Below the pieces are notes generated by a model. It did not search any database and was not told the DNA's origin. It saw only the letters and a list, made by a program, of their open reading frames with translations. Shown here in pieces: positions 31,443 through 42,509 of a stretch of 64,000 bases of DNA. Numbering within the stretch: the stretch's first letter is position 1; the number at the start of each line of letters is the position of its first letter. A program made the position numbers and the translations under genes. This DNA comes from Candidatus Symbiopectobacterium sp. 'North America' (GTDB lineage Bacteria > Pseudomonadota > Gammaproteobacteria > Enterobacterales > Enterobacteriaceae), in the NCBI RefSeq assembly GCF_015762685.1, contig NZ_PEHF01000084.1, positions 1 through 64,000 of the forward strand. Reading direction: 5' to 3'.

Positions 31443-32068
31443 CCTTGACGCTGGCCGCGATGCAGCTTTCTGGCAACCGGCTGCTGCAATCGGTCGCACG
31501 CCTGTATGTGTTGTTCTTCCGTGGCACACCGCTACTGGTGCAGTTGTTCCTTATATACTACGGTTTAGGACAATTCAGTTGGGTGCGAGAAAGCGTGCTG
31601 TGGCCGATACTGCGTGAACCTTACTGGTGTGCGCTACTGTCGTTGACGCTGTGCACCGGTGCTTACGCCAGCGAAATCATTCGCGGTGGTTTGCAATCGG
31701 TGCCCGCTGGGCAGATCGAAGCGGCACGCGCCTGTGGCATGCCATCCTGGAAAATATTTACCCGCATCGTGTTTCCGCTCGCCATTCATCAGGCACTGCC
31801 TGCCTATGGCAACGAGTTGATCTCCATGATTAAATCCACCTCGCTTGCGTCCATCATTACGCTGATGGAAATCACCGGCATCGCAGCACGCTTGATTGCG
31901 GAAACTTACCGCGCACTGGAAGTGTTTTTGGTGGCGGGGGCGATTTATCTGCTGATCAATCTGGTGCTCACCCGCCTGCTGGCTTTTGTCGAACACCGTA
32001 TGACGCCGTATCTGCGCGCACCGCAGTCGCTGGCTGAAGTTAAGAATATGAAAGGAAACCCATCATGA
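31443..32068 (+). pseudogene. Polar amino-acid ABC permease 2 (HisM-like), 5' deleted
   Basis: The reading frame starts at TLAAMQLSGNRLLQSVARLY, which corresponds to a position after the first helix in HisM/ArtM-type permeases, with no start codon of its own and no RBS. It continues with VLFFRGTPLLVQLFLIYYGLG, the contact loop PAGQIEAARACGMPSWKIFTRIVFP, and helices to the end at 32068. Its stop overlaps the ATPase start (ATGA). The missing N-terminus (roughly 30-40 residues) belongs to the deletion that also cut permease 1. Confidence 0.8.
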
Positions 32069-32829
32069 GTACCGCCGCTATCAGCCTGCGCAACATTCAC
32101 AAGCGTTTCGGCTCACTGGAAGTCCTGAAAGGGATCTCGTTTGAAGCCAGTCAGGGCGAGGTCGTCTCGATTCTGGGTTCTTCCGGCTCAGGCAAATCCA
32201 CCCTGCTGCGCTGTACCAACCTGCTTGAAATCCCCGATCAGGGCGAGATTATTGTGGGCGGCAAAACCATCGCGATGAAAGTGAATCGCCAAGGGCAAAA
32301 TCGTCCAGCCAGCTCGAAACAGATCGACCGTATCCGTACCCAGCTCGGCATGGTGTTTCAAAACTTCAATCTGTGGTCGCACAAAACCGTACTGGAAAAC
32401 GTGATCGAAGCACCGATCGACGTACTGAAACGCGCCCCGCAGGACGCCAAAGAACATGCCGAGCAGTTGCTTGAGAAAGTAGGGCTGGCGGATAAACGTC
32501 ATTACTACCCTTCCCACCTTTCCGGTGGGCAGCAACAGCGTGCCGCAATTGCACGTGCACTGGCCATTTCACCCAAGGTGATGCTGTTTGATGAACCCAC
32601 ATCAGCGTTGGACCCAGAGTTGGTCGGAGAAGTGCTGCGCGTGATGCGCCAGTTAGCCGATGAAGGCATGACCATGCTGGTCGTCACCCATGAAATGGAC
32701 TTTGCGCGTGAAGTCTCTAACCGCGTGGTGTTCATGCATCAGGGTGAGATCGAAGAACAAGGCACGCCGGAACAGATGTTTACTGCCAGCCAGTCAGCTC
32801 GTTTCCGCCAGTTTATTGCCAGTTGGTAA
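32065..32829 (+). CDS. Polar amino-acid ABC transporter ATP-binding protein (HisP/OccP-like)
   Basis: This 254-residue cytoplasmic ATPase has Walker [14 protein letters not shown], the HisP-type Q loop ([18 protein letters not shown]), signature [15 protein letters not shown], Walker [19 protein letters not shown] and switch His in VVTHEMDF. It would drive uptake of basic or other polar amino acids. The frame is intact, but both permeases are truncated and the binding protein has a stop in its signal peptide, so it has no working channel in this operon. It could still serve another permease. Confidence 0.92.
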   Translation: MSTAAISLRNIHKRFGSLEVLKGISFEASQGEVVSILGSSGSGKSTLLRCTNLLEIPDQGEIIVGGKTIAMKVNRQGQNRPASSKQIDRIRTQLGMVFQNFNLWSHKTVLENVIEAPIDVLKRAPQDAKEHAEQLLEKVGLADKRHYYPSHLSGGQQQRAAIARALAISPKVMLFDEPTSALDPELVGEVLRVMRQLADEGMTMLVVTHEMDFAREVSNRVVFMHQGEIEEQGTPEQMFTASQSARFRQFIASW

Positions 32830-32897
32830 CAGAACTACGTTTATCAACACAATGCTAGGCTTAAGAACACAACAGACAACCACCAGGAGATACCTCA

Positions 32898-33764
32898 ATG
32901 ATAAAAACCAAACTCGCTGCCGCCGCCTATGCGCTTTGTCTGGCTTGAGCACTCTCTACGTCATTCAATGCTGCGGCAGAAGCCGGTAAAACCTGGAGCA
33001 CCGTGCGCATTGCCACTGAAGGTGCATACCACCCGTACAACTTCACCAAGCCAGACGGTACGCTGGATGTCATGGAAATTGAGCTGTACAAAGTGCTGTG
33101 TGACAACATGAAAGTAAAATGCGAGATCATGGTGCAGCCGTTTGCCAGCAGCATTCCGGCGCTGAACGCCGGTAAGTTTGATGCCATCATTTCCGGCATG
33201 TCTGCCACGCCGAAACGCCGTGAAGTGATCGATTTCAGCCAGCCCTACACGCATGCGGGCCAAACCTTTGCCGTGCTGAAATCCAGCCCGCTGGCATCGC
33301 TGACGGATCTGGGCACCCGTTTCTCCCTCAATGATAAAGATGAAGCCACTGCCATCGCTGAAGTGGAAAAATTGCGCCCACTGCTGAAAGGCAAAATCAT
33401 TGACGTTCAATCTGCCTCGATCGCCAGCACGCTGTTAGATAAATACTTCAAAGGCATGATGACCGTACGCGAATACAAAACCATGCAAGAGCACGATCTG
33501 GACCTGAAAGCCGGTCGCGTCGATTTGGTTATCGGTTCTGCGTCTTACATGAAAAATACCGCTGACAAATCAAACGGTGAAATCGTGATGGCGGGCCCGC
33601 AATTTATCGGCGGCATTTTGGGCTGCGGCTCATCCATCGGCCTGCGTAAAAGCGATCCTGAGCTGAAAGCCATGTTTGATAAAGCTATCGACCAGGCTAA
33701 AGCAGACAGCACCATCAAGAAGCTGAGTGAAAAATGGTTTGGCATGGACACCACCCCGCTCTGA
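32898..33764 (+). pseudogene. Polar amino-acid ABC substrate-binding protein (SBP family 3), nonsense in signal peptide
   Basis: From ATG 32898 (AGGAGA ribosome site) the signal peptide reads MIKTKLAAAAYALCLA and is interrupted by TGA at 32946-32948 (codon 17). The frame continues ALSTSFNAAAEAGKTW and then VRIATEGAYHPYNFTKPDGT, GFDAIISGMSATPKRREVIDFSQPY-type motifs (here KFDAIISGMSATPKRREVID), and GRVDLVIGSASYM. It is homologous to lysine/arginine/ornithine-binding proteins. Everything after the signal sequence is intact, which suggests a recent mutation. A terminator follows at 33798. Confidence 0.87.
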
Positions 33765-33797
33765 TCGCCTTCTCGCGAACCTAATGTGAACAACGAG

Positions 33798-33832
33798 CGT
33801 GGCGTCTGATTGACGCCACGTCTTCTTTATTT
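33798..33832 (+). terminator. Terminator after the amino-acid binding protein
   Basis: CGTGGCGTC-TGATT-GACGCCACG is a perfect 9-bp stem followed by a T-rich tail. It separates the ABC genes from the amidohydrolase gene. Confidence 0.85.
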
Positions 33833-33873
33833 CCCACCGCATTCACGGTCATCACCGCAGGAGCACCTGATTC

Positions 33874-35327
33874 ATGACTTCGCCATCAGAACAACACATC
33901 TTGCCCGCCATAGACACACACCGTTAGCGCCCTGCGCGAACTGATTGCCGCAAAAAATCCGCAATTCACCGCGCTTAGCGACAGCATCTGGGATGTACCG
34001 GAACTCAACTATGAAGAAATCCGCTCTGCTGCACTGCATGAAGCGGTACTCAAGCAGGAAGGCTTTCGCCTGACAACGGGTATCGCCGGGATGCCAACCG
34101 CCTTGCTGGGCGAATTTGGTTCCGGTAAACCGGTGATTGCCCTACTGGGTGAATACGATGCGTTGCCGGGCCTGAGCCAGCAAGCGGGCGTCGCTGAGCC
34201 TTGCCCTATCGATGCGGGTGGTAATGGTCACGGCTGCGGCCACAATTTGCTTGGCACTGCCGCATTTCAGGCCGCCACTGCGGTAAAAGATTACCTGCAA
34301 CAGCATCAGTTGCCCGGTACCGTGCGCTTTTACGGTTGCCCGGCGGAAGAGGGCAACCGTAAAAGGTTTTATGGTCAAAGAGGGCGTGTTTGACGATGTG
34401 GATATTGCTATCTGCTGGCACCCGGCCACCTTTACCGGCGTTAACAGCCCAGACTCCCTGGCCTGCAACGAACTAAACTTTTACTTCAAGGGCCGCGCTT
34501 CGCACGCCGCCAGCAGCCCACATCTGGGACGCAGTACGCTCGATGCCGTAGAGCTGATGAACGTTGGCGTCAACTATATGCGCGAACACATGCCGTCATC
34601 GGCGCGCGTACACTACGCCATCACTGACAGCGGTGGTCACGCACCGAACGTGGTTCAGGCCAACGCAACGGTACGCTATCTGGTGCGGGCACGTCAGTTA
34701 CCTGAACTCCACCAGTTGGTGAAACGCGTGAAGAAAATCGCACAAGGCGCGGCGCTGATGACCGAAACAGAAGTGAGTTGGGAAGTGATCAGCGGCGATG
34801 CCAACTTGCTGGGTAACGCACCGTTGGAACAGCGCATGCATGAACATCTGCTGGCGCTTGGCTCGATTCAGTTCGATGATGCGGACCGCGCTTTTGCCGC
34901 CAAATTCCAAACCGCAATGAGTGCAGAAGATATTTCCAACTCCTACGCGCGTTTTGGCGTGAAACCTAAAGCAGGCGAATCGCTGCATGAAGGTATCTAT
35001 CCGCTTTACAGCCCGGACGATAGCTTTATCGGCTCTACCGACGTCGGCACGGTAAGCTGGGTAGTTCCTACCGTACAAATTCGTGCCGCCACCTACGCCA
35101 TCGGCACCCCGGCCCACTCCTGGCAGTTGGTAGCGCAGGGCAAAGCGCCCGCGGCGCACAAAGGCACCTCCTATGCAGCCGAAGTCATGGCGTCATTAAC
35201 CGTGGATTTGCTACAGAACCCGGCGCTGGTGGCACAAGCCAAAGCGGAATTGGCCGAGAAACTGAGCGTTACACCGTTTGAGAACCCGATTCCCGACGGC
35301 GTAGTGCCGCCAATTCCTCAAGCATAA
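33874..35327 (+). pseudogene. M20-family amidohydrolase (AbgB-like), two frameshifts
   Basis: AbgB-type enzymes hydrolyse amides such as p-aminobenzoyl-glutamate or N-acyl amino acids with two metal ions. From ATG 33874 (CAGGAG site) the frame breaks in an ACACACAC run near 33917. It resumes as TVSALRELIAAKNPQF with VIALLGEYDALPGLSQQAG, the metal motif GNGHGCGHNLLGTAA and PAEEG. A second shift near 34355 (an extra A before GGTTTTATGG) leads to GFMVKEGVFDDVDIAICWHPA, FKGRASHAASSPHLGRSTLD and the C-terminus. Summed length is about 484 residues, normal for AbgB. With the ABC genes upstream it probably formed a module for import and deacylation of an amino-acid conjugate. Confidence 0.85.
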
Positions 35328-35415
35328 CGTCAGCATAGGGGCGGGCCAAATTTCCCGTCCCTTAGGCAACAAGGTTCAACCATCGCCAAACCCGAAACAT
35401 GACTGGCGACAGTGT

Positions 35416-36057
35416 TTAACTCTGCCAGAACGGCAGCAACGATGAAATGAACAACCCGGCGGAGAAAAGCATAAAAATGACTCTGCCGACTTTATTGAGT
35501 ATATAAAACAGACGGTGAGATGAGATTTCTCTTTTTATTGCGCTGGCAAAAATACCATAAACACAATGAATAACTATAACTAGTAGACAAAAAGTTAATG
35601 AAAGGACGAGAAATTGAAAAACATAGGGATCGTTATTATTAATAAATTGAGGAAACAGTGCCATAAAGAAAACAATCGGCTTAGCGTTTAACAGTGAAAG
35701 CAAAAAGCCCTGTCTGAATCGGGCGATCGTAGATGGCATTTCATTGATATTCACCATCCGATTTTTATCTACTAACTTAGGTGCAGATTTATACAGTTTA
35801 ACACCCAGATAGGCGAGATACGAAGCCCCTGCCACCTTGACAATAATCAGAGAATAAGAGGATGAAACGATAAGCACACCAACACTGCTTGCCGCAACCA
35901 CCGAGATAACCCCCATGCCCACAGCTATGCCCAATATACCGGCGACAGTATTCTTCAGGTTAAAGTTGAGCGTATTGGTGATTGTCAGCAACCCCCCCGG
36001 GCCAGGACTGGCGATGGTCAAGCTTGATAATAAAATATAGAGATAGAGTTGAGGCAT
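35416..36057 (-). CDS. LysE-family amino-acid exporter
   Basis: This 213-residue inner-membrane protein of the LysE/RhtB fold has about six helices. The N-terminal ILLSSLTIASPGPGGLLTIT carries the PGP motif, followed by VKVAGASYLAYLGVKLYKS and FLLSLLNAKPIVFFMALFPQ. Codon use is more AT-rich than in the neighbours, which suggests separate acquisition. The frame is intact, in contrast to the RhtB-like gene at 13.9 kb. It could export an amino acid released by the degraded AbgB module, but this is only a guess. Confidence 0.88.
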   Translation of the reverse strand: MPQLYLYILLSSLTIASPGPGGLLTITNTLNFNLKNTVAGILGIAVGMGVISVVAASSVGVLIVSSSYSLIIVKVAGASYLAYLGVKLYKSAPKLVDKNRMVNINEMPSTIARFRQGFLLSLLNAKPIVFFMALFPQFINNNDPYVFQFLVLSLTFCLLVIVIHCVYGIFASAIKREISSHRLFYILNKVGRVIFMLFSAGLFISSLLPFWQS

Positions 36058-36340
36058 GTGTTATTTATCACCTATTTATTAAGTGAATTTTGATTATTAA
36101 ATCGCTTTAATAATAAAATATTGCGCTTTAGACGTATAACCCTGTGATTCAACGTATGAGTAGACGAACAAACATTACTTTATATCTTTGTTTATAAATA
36201 ATAGAAACCACTCGATATGGATACGTTAAATAACGCCACATGAAATAAAGGTGCAAAAGAGGAAGTTTTGCACGCGCAGGAATGACGGAAGAATGAGAGG
36301 TATAATGCGGCCGAGCCGATAAACCAGCCCGGCCTACAGA

Positions 36341-37345
36341 TTACGGATGAGCGACGAAACCCACCGCATCGTACACTTTCTTCAGCGTTGCAGTGGCTTT
36401 GAGACGTGCTTTTTCAGCGCCGTCACGCATCACCTGCTGCAAGAAAGCTTCATCGTTACTGAAATGATGATAGCGCGCCTGCAACTCGGTCAGCATGCCG
36501 GAGACGGCTTCAGCGACTGCGCCCTTCAAATGACCATACATTTGACCTTCAAAGGCTTTTTCCAGTTCAGGAATCGGTTTTCCCGTAACCCCGGACAGAA
36601 TATCCAGCAGGTTGGATACACCCGATTTGTTGGTAATGTCATAATGCACCACTGGTGGCTCATCGGAATCCGTCACCGCACGTTTGATTTTTCTCACTAC
36701 GGCTTTCGGATCTTCCAGCAGTCCAATCACGTTATTGCGGTTGTCATCCGACTTGGACATTTTTTTGGTCGGGTCCAGCAGCGACATCACGCGCGCGCCG
36801 GATTTGGGAATAAACGGCTCTGGCACTTTGAAAACGTCACCGTAGAACGCATTGAAGCGCTGAGCAATATCGCGGCTCAATTCCAGGTGCTGTTTCTGAT
36901 CTTCACCCACCGGCACTTGATGGGTTTGATACAGGAGAATATCGGCCGCCATCAGCACCGGATAGTCAAACAAACCGGCAGTGATGTTGTCGGAATAACG
37001 CGCTGATTTGTCTTTGAACTGCGTCATGCGGCTCAGTTCACCAAAGTAGGAATAGCAATTTAGCACCCAGCTCAGTTGCGTGTGCTCTGGCACATGAGAC
37101 TGAACGAAGATGGTGCTTTTCTGCGGATCAATACCACAGGCCAGATAGAGCGCCAGCGTATCCAGCGTTGCTTTGCGCAACTGCTGGGGGTCCTGACGCA
37201 CGGTGATGGCATGCAGGTCAACGATGCAGTATATGCAATCGTAATCATCCTGCATGTTCACCCACTGACGTAATGCACCCATGTAGTTACCAATGGTAAG
37301 TTCACCGGACGGCTGTGCGCCGCTAAAAACTATGGGCTTATTCAT
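36341..37345 (-). CDS. trpS: Tryptophanyl-tRNA synthetase
   Basis: This 334-residue class I synthetase charges tRNA-Trp. It shows the N-terminal [19 protein letters not shown], where TIGN is the HIGH-type motif, and [11 protein letters not shown] as the KMSKS loop. Length equals E. coli TrpS. It is the last gene of a tight minus-strand run (dam-rpe-gph-trpS) and its ATG overlaps the gph stop by 4 bp. The frame is clean, as expected for an essential gene. Confidence 0.98.
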   Translation of the reverse strand: MNKPIVFSGAQPSGELTIGNYMGALRQWVNMQDDYDCIYCIVDLHAITVRQDPQQLRKATLDTLALYLACGIDPQKSTIFVQSHVPEHTQLSWVLNCYSYFGELSRMTQFKDKSARYSDNITAGLFDYPVLMAADILLYQTHQVPVGEDQKQHLELSRDIAQRFNAFYGDVFKVPEPFIPKSGARVMSLLDPTKKMSKSDDNRNNVIGLLEDPKAVVRKIKRAVTDSDEPPVVHYDITNKSGVSNLLDILSGVTGKPIPELEKAFEGQMYGHLKGAVAEAVSGMLTELQARYHHFSNDEAFLQQVMRDGAEKARLKATATLKKVYDAVGFVAHP

Positions 37346-38046
37346 GCTGACGCTTCCTGATTTTTTGACGTAAGTGGCCCCACCAGGGGCAAAAGTTGTG
37401 AGAAGCGCTCAAGCACCACGTCAGGTTGACTCAGCGCAATGGCTTCTCCGTAGTTATAGCCATAAGTCATGCCCACGTCCGGGCAACCTGCGGCTTGTGC
37501 CGCCTGAATATCGTTGCGCGAATCGCCGACAAACAATAATTCGGATGCCAGTAACCCCTGCTGTGTCAATACCAGATAGAGCGGCGCAGGATGCGGCTTT
37601 TTCATTTTGACATCATCACCGCCGACAATCTGGCTAAACAACCCGGCAATACCCAGCGTCTCCAGCAGCGGCGCGACAAAAGGCGTCGGCTTGTTGGTGA
37701 CCAGCGCCAGCGGGTAGCCCCAGTCAAGCAGTTGGGTAAGCGTGACGTGCACGTCGGGAAACAGCGTACTGCCGCTGCCTACCGTTTGCGCATAGTAGCG
37801 ATCAAACAGTTCGCGAGCCGTGCGGGTATCTTGCGCCGTAGACGTCATTCCCGCCCAGCGCAACGCCCGCTCCACCAGCACATCAGCACCGTTACCGATC
37901 CAGGTAGCAACGCGCGCTTTACCCGCCGCAGGAAGATTAAGCGCTTGCAGCGCCATATCAACGGCATCCGCCAAACCCGGCGCGCTGTCGACCAGCGTAC
38001 CATCCAGATCGAAAGCCAACCCGCGAACCATACTGATGTCAGCCAT
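37342..38046 (-). CDS. gph: Phosphoglycolate phosphatase
   Basis: This 234-residue HAD-superfamily hydrolase removes phosphate from 2-phosphoglycolate formed during DNA repair. Motif I is [16 protein letters not shown], motif II is in [12 protein letters not shown], and motif III/IV in [16 protein letters not shown]. The start overlaps the end of rpe by 8 bp and the stop overlaps trpS by 4 bp, so translation is coupled. The order and length match E. coli. Confidence 0.96.
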   Translation of the reverse strand: MADISMVRGLAFDLDGTLVDSAPGLADAVDMALQALNLPAAGKARVATWIGNGADVLVERALRWAGMTSTAQDTRTARELFDRYYAQTVGSGSTLFPDVHVTLTQLLDWGYPLALVTNKPTPFVAPLLETLGIAGLFSQIVGGDDVKMKKPHPAPLYLVLTQQGLLASELLFVGDSRNDIQAAQAAGCPDVGMTYGYNYGEAIALSQPDVVLERFSQLLPLVGPLTSKNQEASA

Positions 38047-38716
38047 AAGATACCTTATTCAATTCACTGCGCATGTTATCAATGACTGCGCGATAATCGG
38101 GGTGACCGAAAATAGCAGAGCCTGCCACGAACATATCCGCACCGGCTTGCGTAATCTGGGCAATGTTGTCGACTTTTACACCGCCATCCACTTCCAGTCG
38201 AATGTCATAGTCGCTCTCATCGATGCGTTGGCGCACCTGACGCAGCTTATCTAACGTGCCGGGAATAAAAGATTGCCCGCCAAAGCCAGGGTTGACCGAC
38301 ATCAACAGAATGATATCCAGCTTATCCATTACATAATCAAGGCAACTGAGCGGCGTCGCCGGGTTCAGCACCAGCCCGGCTTTGCAGCCGTGATCCTTGA
38401 TCAGTTGCAACGAGCGATCGACATGCTCGGAGGCTTCCGGATGGAAGGTGATAAAGCTGGCACCGGCTTCGGCGAAATCGGGAATAATACGGTCTACCGG
38501 TTTCACCATCAGATGAACATCGATAGGGGCGGTAATGCCATAGTTGCGCAGTGCTTTAAGCACCAGCGGCCCGATAGTCAGATTGGGAACATAGTGGTTA
38601 TCCATGGCATCGAAGTGAACCACATCGGCTCCGGCAGCCAGCACACTGGCGGTGTCTTCCCCTAACCGGGCAAAGTCGGCCGATAAGATGGACGGAGCGA
38701 TCAAGAAAGGCTTCAT
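38039..38716 (-). CDS. rpe: Ribulose-phosphate 3-epimerase
   Basis: This pentose phosphate pathway enzyme interconverts ribulose-5-P and xylulose-5-P. The start at 38716 gives [21 protein letters not shown] and 225 residues, the E. coli length; an upstream in-frame ATG at 38806 lacks similarity. Catalytic and metal residues lie in [41 protein letters not shown] and [11 protein letters not shown]. The metal-binding motif normally reads HxDVMDxHFVPN; [10 protein letters not shown] is a minor variant. The frame is intact. Confidence 0.97.
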   Translation of the reverse strand: MKPFLIAPSILSADFARLGEDTASVLAAGADVVHFDAMDNHYVPNLTIGPLVLKALRNYGITAPIDVHLMVKPVDRIIPDFAEAGASFITFHPEASEHVDRSLQLIKDHGCKAGLVLNPATPLSCLDYVMDKLDIILLMSVNPGFGGQSFIPGTLDKLRQVRQRIDESDYDIRLEVDGGVKVDNIAQITQAGADMFVAGSAIFGHPDYRAVIDNMRSELNKVSYG

Positions 38717-38768
38717 TCGTATCTCCAAACAGTTTGTAGGATAACCAGCGCTATGCGCGCATCGGGTA

Positions 38769-39593
38769 TTAACGCAGTGGCGCACCATAGAGCGCCAACA
38801 GCTCATTAACCTTGCTCCGCCCCATGATATTGCGACTGATGGTGCGTCTCGCTCTCACCACATACAGCGCTGCATCCTGATACCACGCTCGAGTCAGCTC
38901 GGTATCATGGTTGGATATCAATACGGGAATGGCACTCTCCACCGACAACCGATACGCCAGCGTCGCCAGGCTCTGTTGATCGATGTTGTTGAAATTATTC
39001 GTGTGATACGCCGTAAAATTCGCCGTTGCGGAAAGCGGAGCATAAGGAGGATCGCAATAGACCACTGCACCTTGCGTTGCTTTGAGCAAAGTCTGCTGAT
39101 AGTGCTCACAAGCAAAAGTGGCATTGCGCGCTTTGAGGGCGAACCAGCGTAATTCCTCTTCGGGAAAATACGGTTTTTTGTAACGGCCAAAGGGCACGTT
39201 GAATTCGCCCCGCATGTTATAGCGGCACAATCCGTTATAACAATGGCGATTCAGATACAAAAACAGTACCGCACGACGATAAGGCACCGCACAAAGATTG
39301 AACTCATCACGCAACAGATAAAATATTTCCGCCACGTTGTGCTCATCGGTGAACAGTTCGCGCGCGTCACGAATGAAATCGTCTGTTTGCGTCTTAACAA
39401 TATCGTAGAGGTTGATGAGGTCACTGTTAATGTCCGCCAGGATGTAACGGTCGTATTCCGTATTCAAAAACACTGAACCGGCCCCGACAAACGGCTCAAT
39501 TAAACAGTCTCCTTCAGGTAGATAGCGGCGAATCTCTTCTACCAGCGGATACTTCCCACCAGCCCATTTTAAAAAAGCGCGGTTCTTCTTCAT
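38769..39593 (-). CDS. dam: Dam, DNA adenine methyltransferase (GATC)
   Basis: This 274-residue alpha-class adenine methyltransferase has N-terminal [15 protein letters not shown] (AdoMet site), [14 protein letters not shown], the recognition region and catalytic [16 protein letters not shown] (motif IV). It marks GATC sites for mismatch repair, replication control and gene regulation. It sits between damX and rpe as in E. coli. Its integrity means that repair-linked mutation control is not obviously lost through this gene, despite the many lesions nearby. Confidence 0.97.
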   Translation of the reverse strand: MKKNRAFLKWAGGKYPLVEEIRRYLPEGDCLIEPFVGAGSVFLNTEYDRYILADINSDLINLYDIVKTQTDDFIRDARELFTDEHNVAEIFYLLRDEFNLCAVPYRRAVLFLYLNRHCYNGLCRYNMRGEFNVPFGRYKKPYFPEEELRWFALKARNATFACEHYQQTLLKATQGAVVYCDPPYAPLSATANFTAYHTNNFNNIDQQSLATLAYRLSVESAIPVLISNHDTELTRAWYQDAALYVVRARRTISRNIMGRSKVNELLALYGAPLR

Positions 39594-39673
39594 GCCGTCG
39601 TTAGTTACTCATTACATTTCAGAGCCGCGGATTGTACTCTGTGTCAGACAGCACATCAGGGCTAAAATTGGTG

Positions 39674-40675
39674 TTATTTATTCAAGTCCTGCTTCACCTG
39701 ACGGATCGGCTTAACCCATGGTTTTTGTGCCTGCACGGCTGCAGGAAGCGCTGACGCCGCCTGTTTCGCTTCCGCAGAAGAAGCGTAAACACCGTTCACC
39801 AATACATACCAGGGCTTACCGTCCCGCTTGGTTTCATAAACCCAGGCATTGGGTAGGTTGTGCTGTGTGGCGTAAGCTTTCAGCGTATCTGAACGTGATG
39901 CACTGCTCAATTGCAGTGTGAAATGGCTGGCGTGCGCATTCTGAATCGATCCCCCCTGCCCTGAAACCGTCGCCTTGTTCCCAGAGGATGTCGGCTTGCC
40001 TGATGTCATCGGCACTTTTTGCGCTGGCGTTAGGGCTGATTTGCTCTGTGCGGCCTTATCCTGAACGTTTTTAGCATGTGCAGCCTTCTCCTGCGCCGTC
40101 TTCTCTGAGACGTGCGGCGGGTTTTTCGCTGAAGGAGACACCGTCGCAGGAGCAACCGGCAGAGTGGTTACCGGCGAGGAGCCTGACGTCGCTCCTTGCG
40201 AGAAAGCGTTAACCTTCTCTTGCTGCGTCGAAAGCGCATCCGTCATGTTGCCCGGCAACTCAACACGTTGCTGCCCGGCAGGCGGAGGCGTGACTTGTGC
40301 TTGTGTCGGTGAACTTGCGACTGGCGGCGCATTCAAAGTTTGCGGCTGGCCTGGCAAGGTAGCGTTTCCTGATGCGGCGTCCCCTTGAACGGGAGTCCCC
40401 TGTGTCATCGAGGAAGAAGAGGATAAATCGATACTCTTCTCACCGTTACCCGATGCTGCAGTTGGCGCGCCTTCCGCCGGTTTAGACGGAGATTGCAAGG
40501 CTGAGCCTACACCGATGATCAACAACACCAGCACCACGATCCCGATACCAATCATCAAATGTTGACGAGAGAGCGCTAATTGCGGCGCAGAAAGACGGGG
40601 ACTGCGTTGCTGACCTTGTGGCCGCCGATCGCTGGTATCCGGTTTTAACGCATCTTCTGGTTTAAATTCGTCCAT
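39674..40675 (-). CDS. damX: DamX, SPOR-domain cell-division protein
   Basis: This 333-residue inner-membrane protein has a cytoplasmic N-terminus rich in Pro, Gln and charged residues, one membrane helix (HLMIGIGIVVLVLLIIGVGS, about 40-60), a long Ala/Thr/Pro/Lys-rich periplasmic linker and a C-terminal SPOR domain (HFTLQLSSASRSDTLKAYA, WYVLVNGVYASSAEAKQA). The SPOR domain binds denuded glycan at the septum. E. coli DamX is about 428 residues; the linker is shorter here. It lies between aroB and dam as expected. Confidence 0.93.
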   Translation of the reverse strand: MDEFKPEDALKPDTSDRRPQGQQRSPRLSAPQLALSRQHLMIGIGIVVLVLLIIGVGSALQSPSKPAEGAPTAASGNGEKSIDLSSSSSMTQGTPVQGDAASGNATLPGQPQTLNAPPVASSPTQAQVTPPPAGQQRVELPGNMTDALSTQQEKVNAFSQGATSGSSPVTTLPVAPATVSPSAKNPPHVSEKTAQEKAAHAKNVQDKAAQSKSALTPAQKVPMTSGKPTSSGNKATVSGQGGSIQNAHASHFTLQLSSASRSDTLKAYATQHNLPNAWVYETKRDGKPWYVLVNGVYASSAEAKQAASALPAAVQAQKPWVKPIRQVKQDLNK

Positions 40676-40757
40676 TTAAACCCCTCCAACTATAAAAAAC
40701 ACATACCCGCTGCGCGGTAAGCGAAGCAACTTGTTGAATTATAAGACATTATCTTCT

Positions 40758-40815
40758 ATTAACCATTAACCATTAACCATTAACCATTAACCATTAACCA
40801 TTAACCATTAACCAT
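40758..40815. repeat. Heptamer tandem array (AACCATT)
   Basis: The unit AACCATT is repeated seven times without error (40761-40809), followed by AACCAT and preceded by ATT. It lies in the aroB-damX intergenic gap, 83 bp before the damX start. A unit of 7 bp can vary by slippage. No match to a known family was recognised. Confidence 0.9.
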
Positions 40816-40853
40816 CAGCGTGAATATGTCTGCAAATACCCGAAAAACCGCAT

Positions 40854-41939
40854 TCACGCCCGGCAATCAGCGATCGACGCCAACACAATATCGTGTGATA
40901 CTCCGCCACGCATTTCCGAGCGTCCAATCGCGGTAGGTAACACCAGGCGCAGTTCGCCCGCCTGTACTTTTTTATCACGCATCATATGGGGAAGATAAGA
41001 TTCTGGTGACATCACATCCGGGCCCTGAATAGGCAACCCTGCACGCTCGAGCAATGCGCGAATACGATCGATGTCCGACACGCTGAACTGGCCTAGCCTT
41101 CTCGCCGCTTGCGCGGCCATCATCATGCCCGCCGCCACCGCTTCACCGTGTAACCAGTTGCCATACCCCATTTCAGCTTCGATAGCATGACCATATGTAT
41201 GACCCAGGTTAAGCAGCGCACGTACCCCGCTTTCGCGTTCATCCGCAGCCACCACTTCGGCTTTCAGTTCACAGCAACGGCGAATGCAGTAAGAGAGTGC
41301 AGCATGTTCCAGCGCACGGACAGCGTCAAGATTATTCTCCAACCAAACGAAGAACTCGCCATCAAGAATAATCCCATATTTGATCACCTCTGCCAGGCCG
41401 GAGGAAAACTCCCGGGCCGGTAAGGTGCGAAGACAATCCAAATCGATAACTACAGAAGCAGGCTGATAGAACGCGCCAATCATGTTTTTACCGAGCGGAT
41501 GATTGACCGCCGTCTTCCCGCCGACAGATGAGTCAACCTGCGATAGCAGTGTTGTGGGTACCTGAATAAAGCGCACGCCACGCTGATAGCTGGCGGCAGC
41601 AAAGCCCGCCAGATCGCCAATCACACCACCACCCAGAGCAACGATGGTTGTGTCCCGACCATGGGGTTTTTGCAGCAATGCGGTAAAGACGTCGTTCAAT
41701 ACCGTTAGCGATTTATACTGCTCGCCGTCTGGCAATATGACGTGTTTGACTTTCACGCTAGCCTGTTCCAGCACACGGCTCACCGCCTCAAGATAGAGCG
41801 GAGCCAGCGTCTGGTTGGTCACCAACATCACCTGTTCGCCCGCGGTCAGCTGCATAAAAGAAGCCGGGTCAGCAAACAACCCAGCGGCTATCGTAATGGG
41901 ATAGCTGCGTTCCCCTAATGTTACGGTAATTCTTTCCAT
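40854..41939 (-). CDS. aroB: 3-dehydroquinate synthase
   Basis: This 361-residue NAD- and zinc-dependent enzyme of the shikimate pathway starts [20 protein letters not shown]. It shows [29 protein letters not shown] (NAD site), [21 protein letters not shown] and [17 protein letters not shown] (zinc His), plus [10 protein letters not shown]. Length equals E. coli AroB (362). aroK lies 48 bp upstream on the same strand, so both are cotranscribed. Confidence 0.97.
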   Translation of the reverse strand: MERITVTLGERSYPITIAAGLFADPASFMQLTAGEQVMLVTNQTLAPLYLEAVSRVLEQASVKVKHVILPDGEQYKSLTVLNDVFTALLQKPHGRDTTIVALGGGVIGDLAGFAAASYQRGVRFIQVPTTLLSQVDSSVGGKTAVNHPLGKNMIGAFYQPASVVIDLDCLRTLPAREFSSGLAEVIKYGIILDGEFFVWLENNLDAVRALEHAALSYCIRRCCELKAEVVAADERESGVRALLNLGHTYGHAIEAEMGYGNWLHGEAVAAGMMMAAQAARRLGQFSVSDIDRIRALLERAGLPIQGPDVMSPESYLPHMMRDKKVQAGELRLVLPTAIGRSEMRGGVSHDIVLASIADCRA

Positions 41940-41987
41940 GCGTGTGGTTCACTCGCTTGGCCCCGGAGCTCAGGGCGATGTTGTTAC

Positions 41988-42509
41988 TCAGTTGCCATCC
42001 AACATACTGATAATCTGGTTGGCAACCACCTTGGCGCTCTGCTCATCCGTGCGAATGATGACATCAGCAATTTCTTCATACAGCGGGTTACGCTCTCTTG
42101 CTAACGCCTCCAACACTTCGCGCGGCGGATCCTCTACCTGAAGCAAAGGACGCTTTTTGTCACGCTGCGTGCGCGCCAACTGTTTTTCAATGGTGGTTTC
42201 CAAATAGACCACAACGCCGCGTGCAGACAGGCGATTGCTCGTCTCGCGTGATTTTACCGAACCACCTCCGGTAGCCAGTACGATACCCTGTTTTTCGGTC
42301 AATTCGTTGATGACTTTTTCTTCGCGTTCGCGAAAACCTTCTTCGCCTTCGAGATCAAAAACCCAGCCCACATCAGCACCGGTGCGTCGTTCAATTTCTT
42401 GATCGGAGTCGAAAAACTCCATATTGAGTTGCTGAGCTAACTGACGGCCAATAGTGCTTTTACCGGCACCCATAGGCCCAACCAGAAAGATATTGCGTTT
42501 CTCTGCCAT
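41988..42509 (-). CDS. aroK: Shikimate kinase I
   Basis: This 173-residue enzyme phosphorylates shikimate with ATP. The P-loop is [17 protein letters not shown], the shikimate site uses [14 protein letters not shown] and [16 protein letters not shown], and a lid follows ([12 protein letters not shown]). Length equals E. coli AroK. It heads the aroK-aroB-damX-dam run. The frame is clean. Confidence 0.97.
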   Translation of the reverse strand: MAEKRNIFLVGPMGAGKSTIGRQLAQQLNMEFFDSDQEIERRTGADVGWVFDLEGEEGFREREEKVINELTEKQGIVLATGGGSVKSRETSNRLSARGVVVYLETTIEKQLARTQRDKKRPLLQVEDPPREVLEALARERNPLYEEIADVIIRTDEQSAKVVANQIISMLDGN

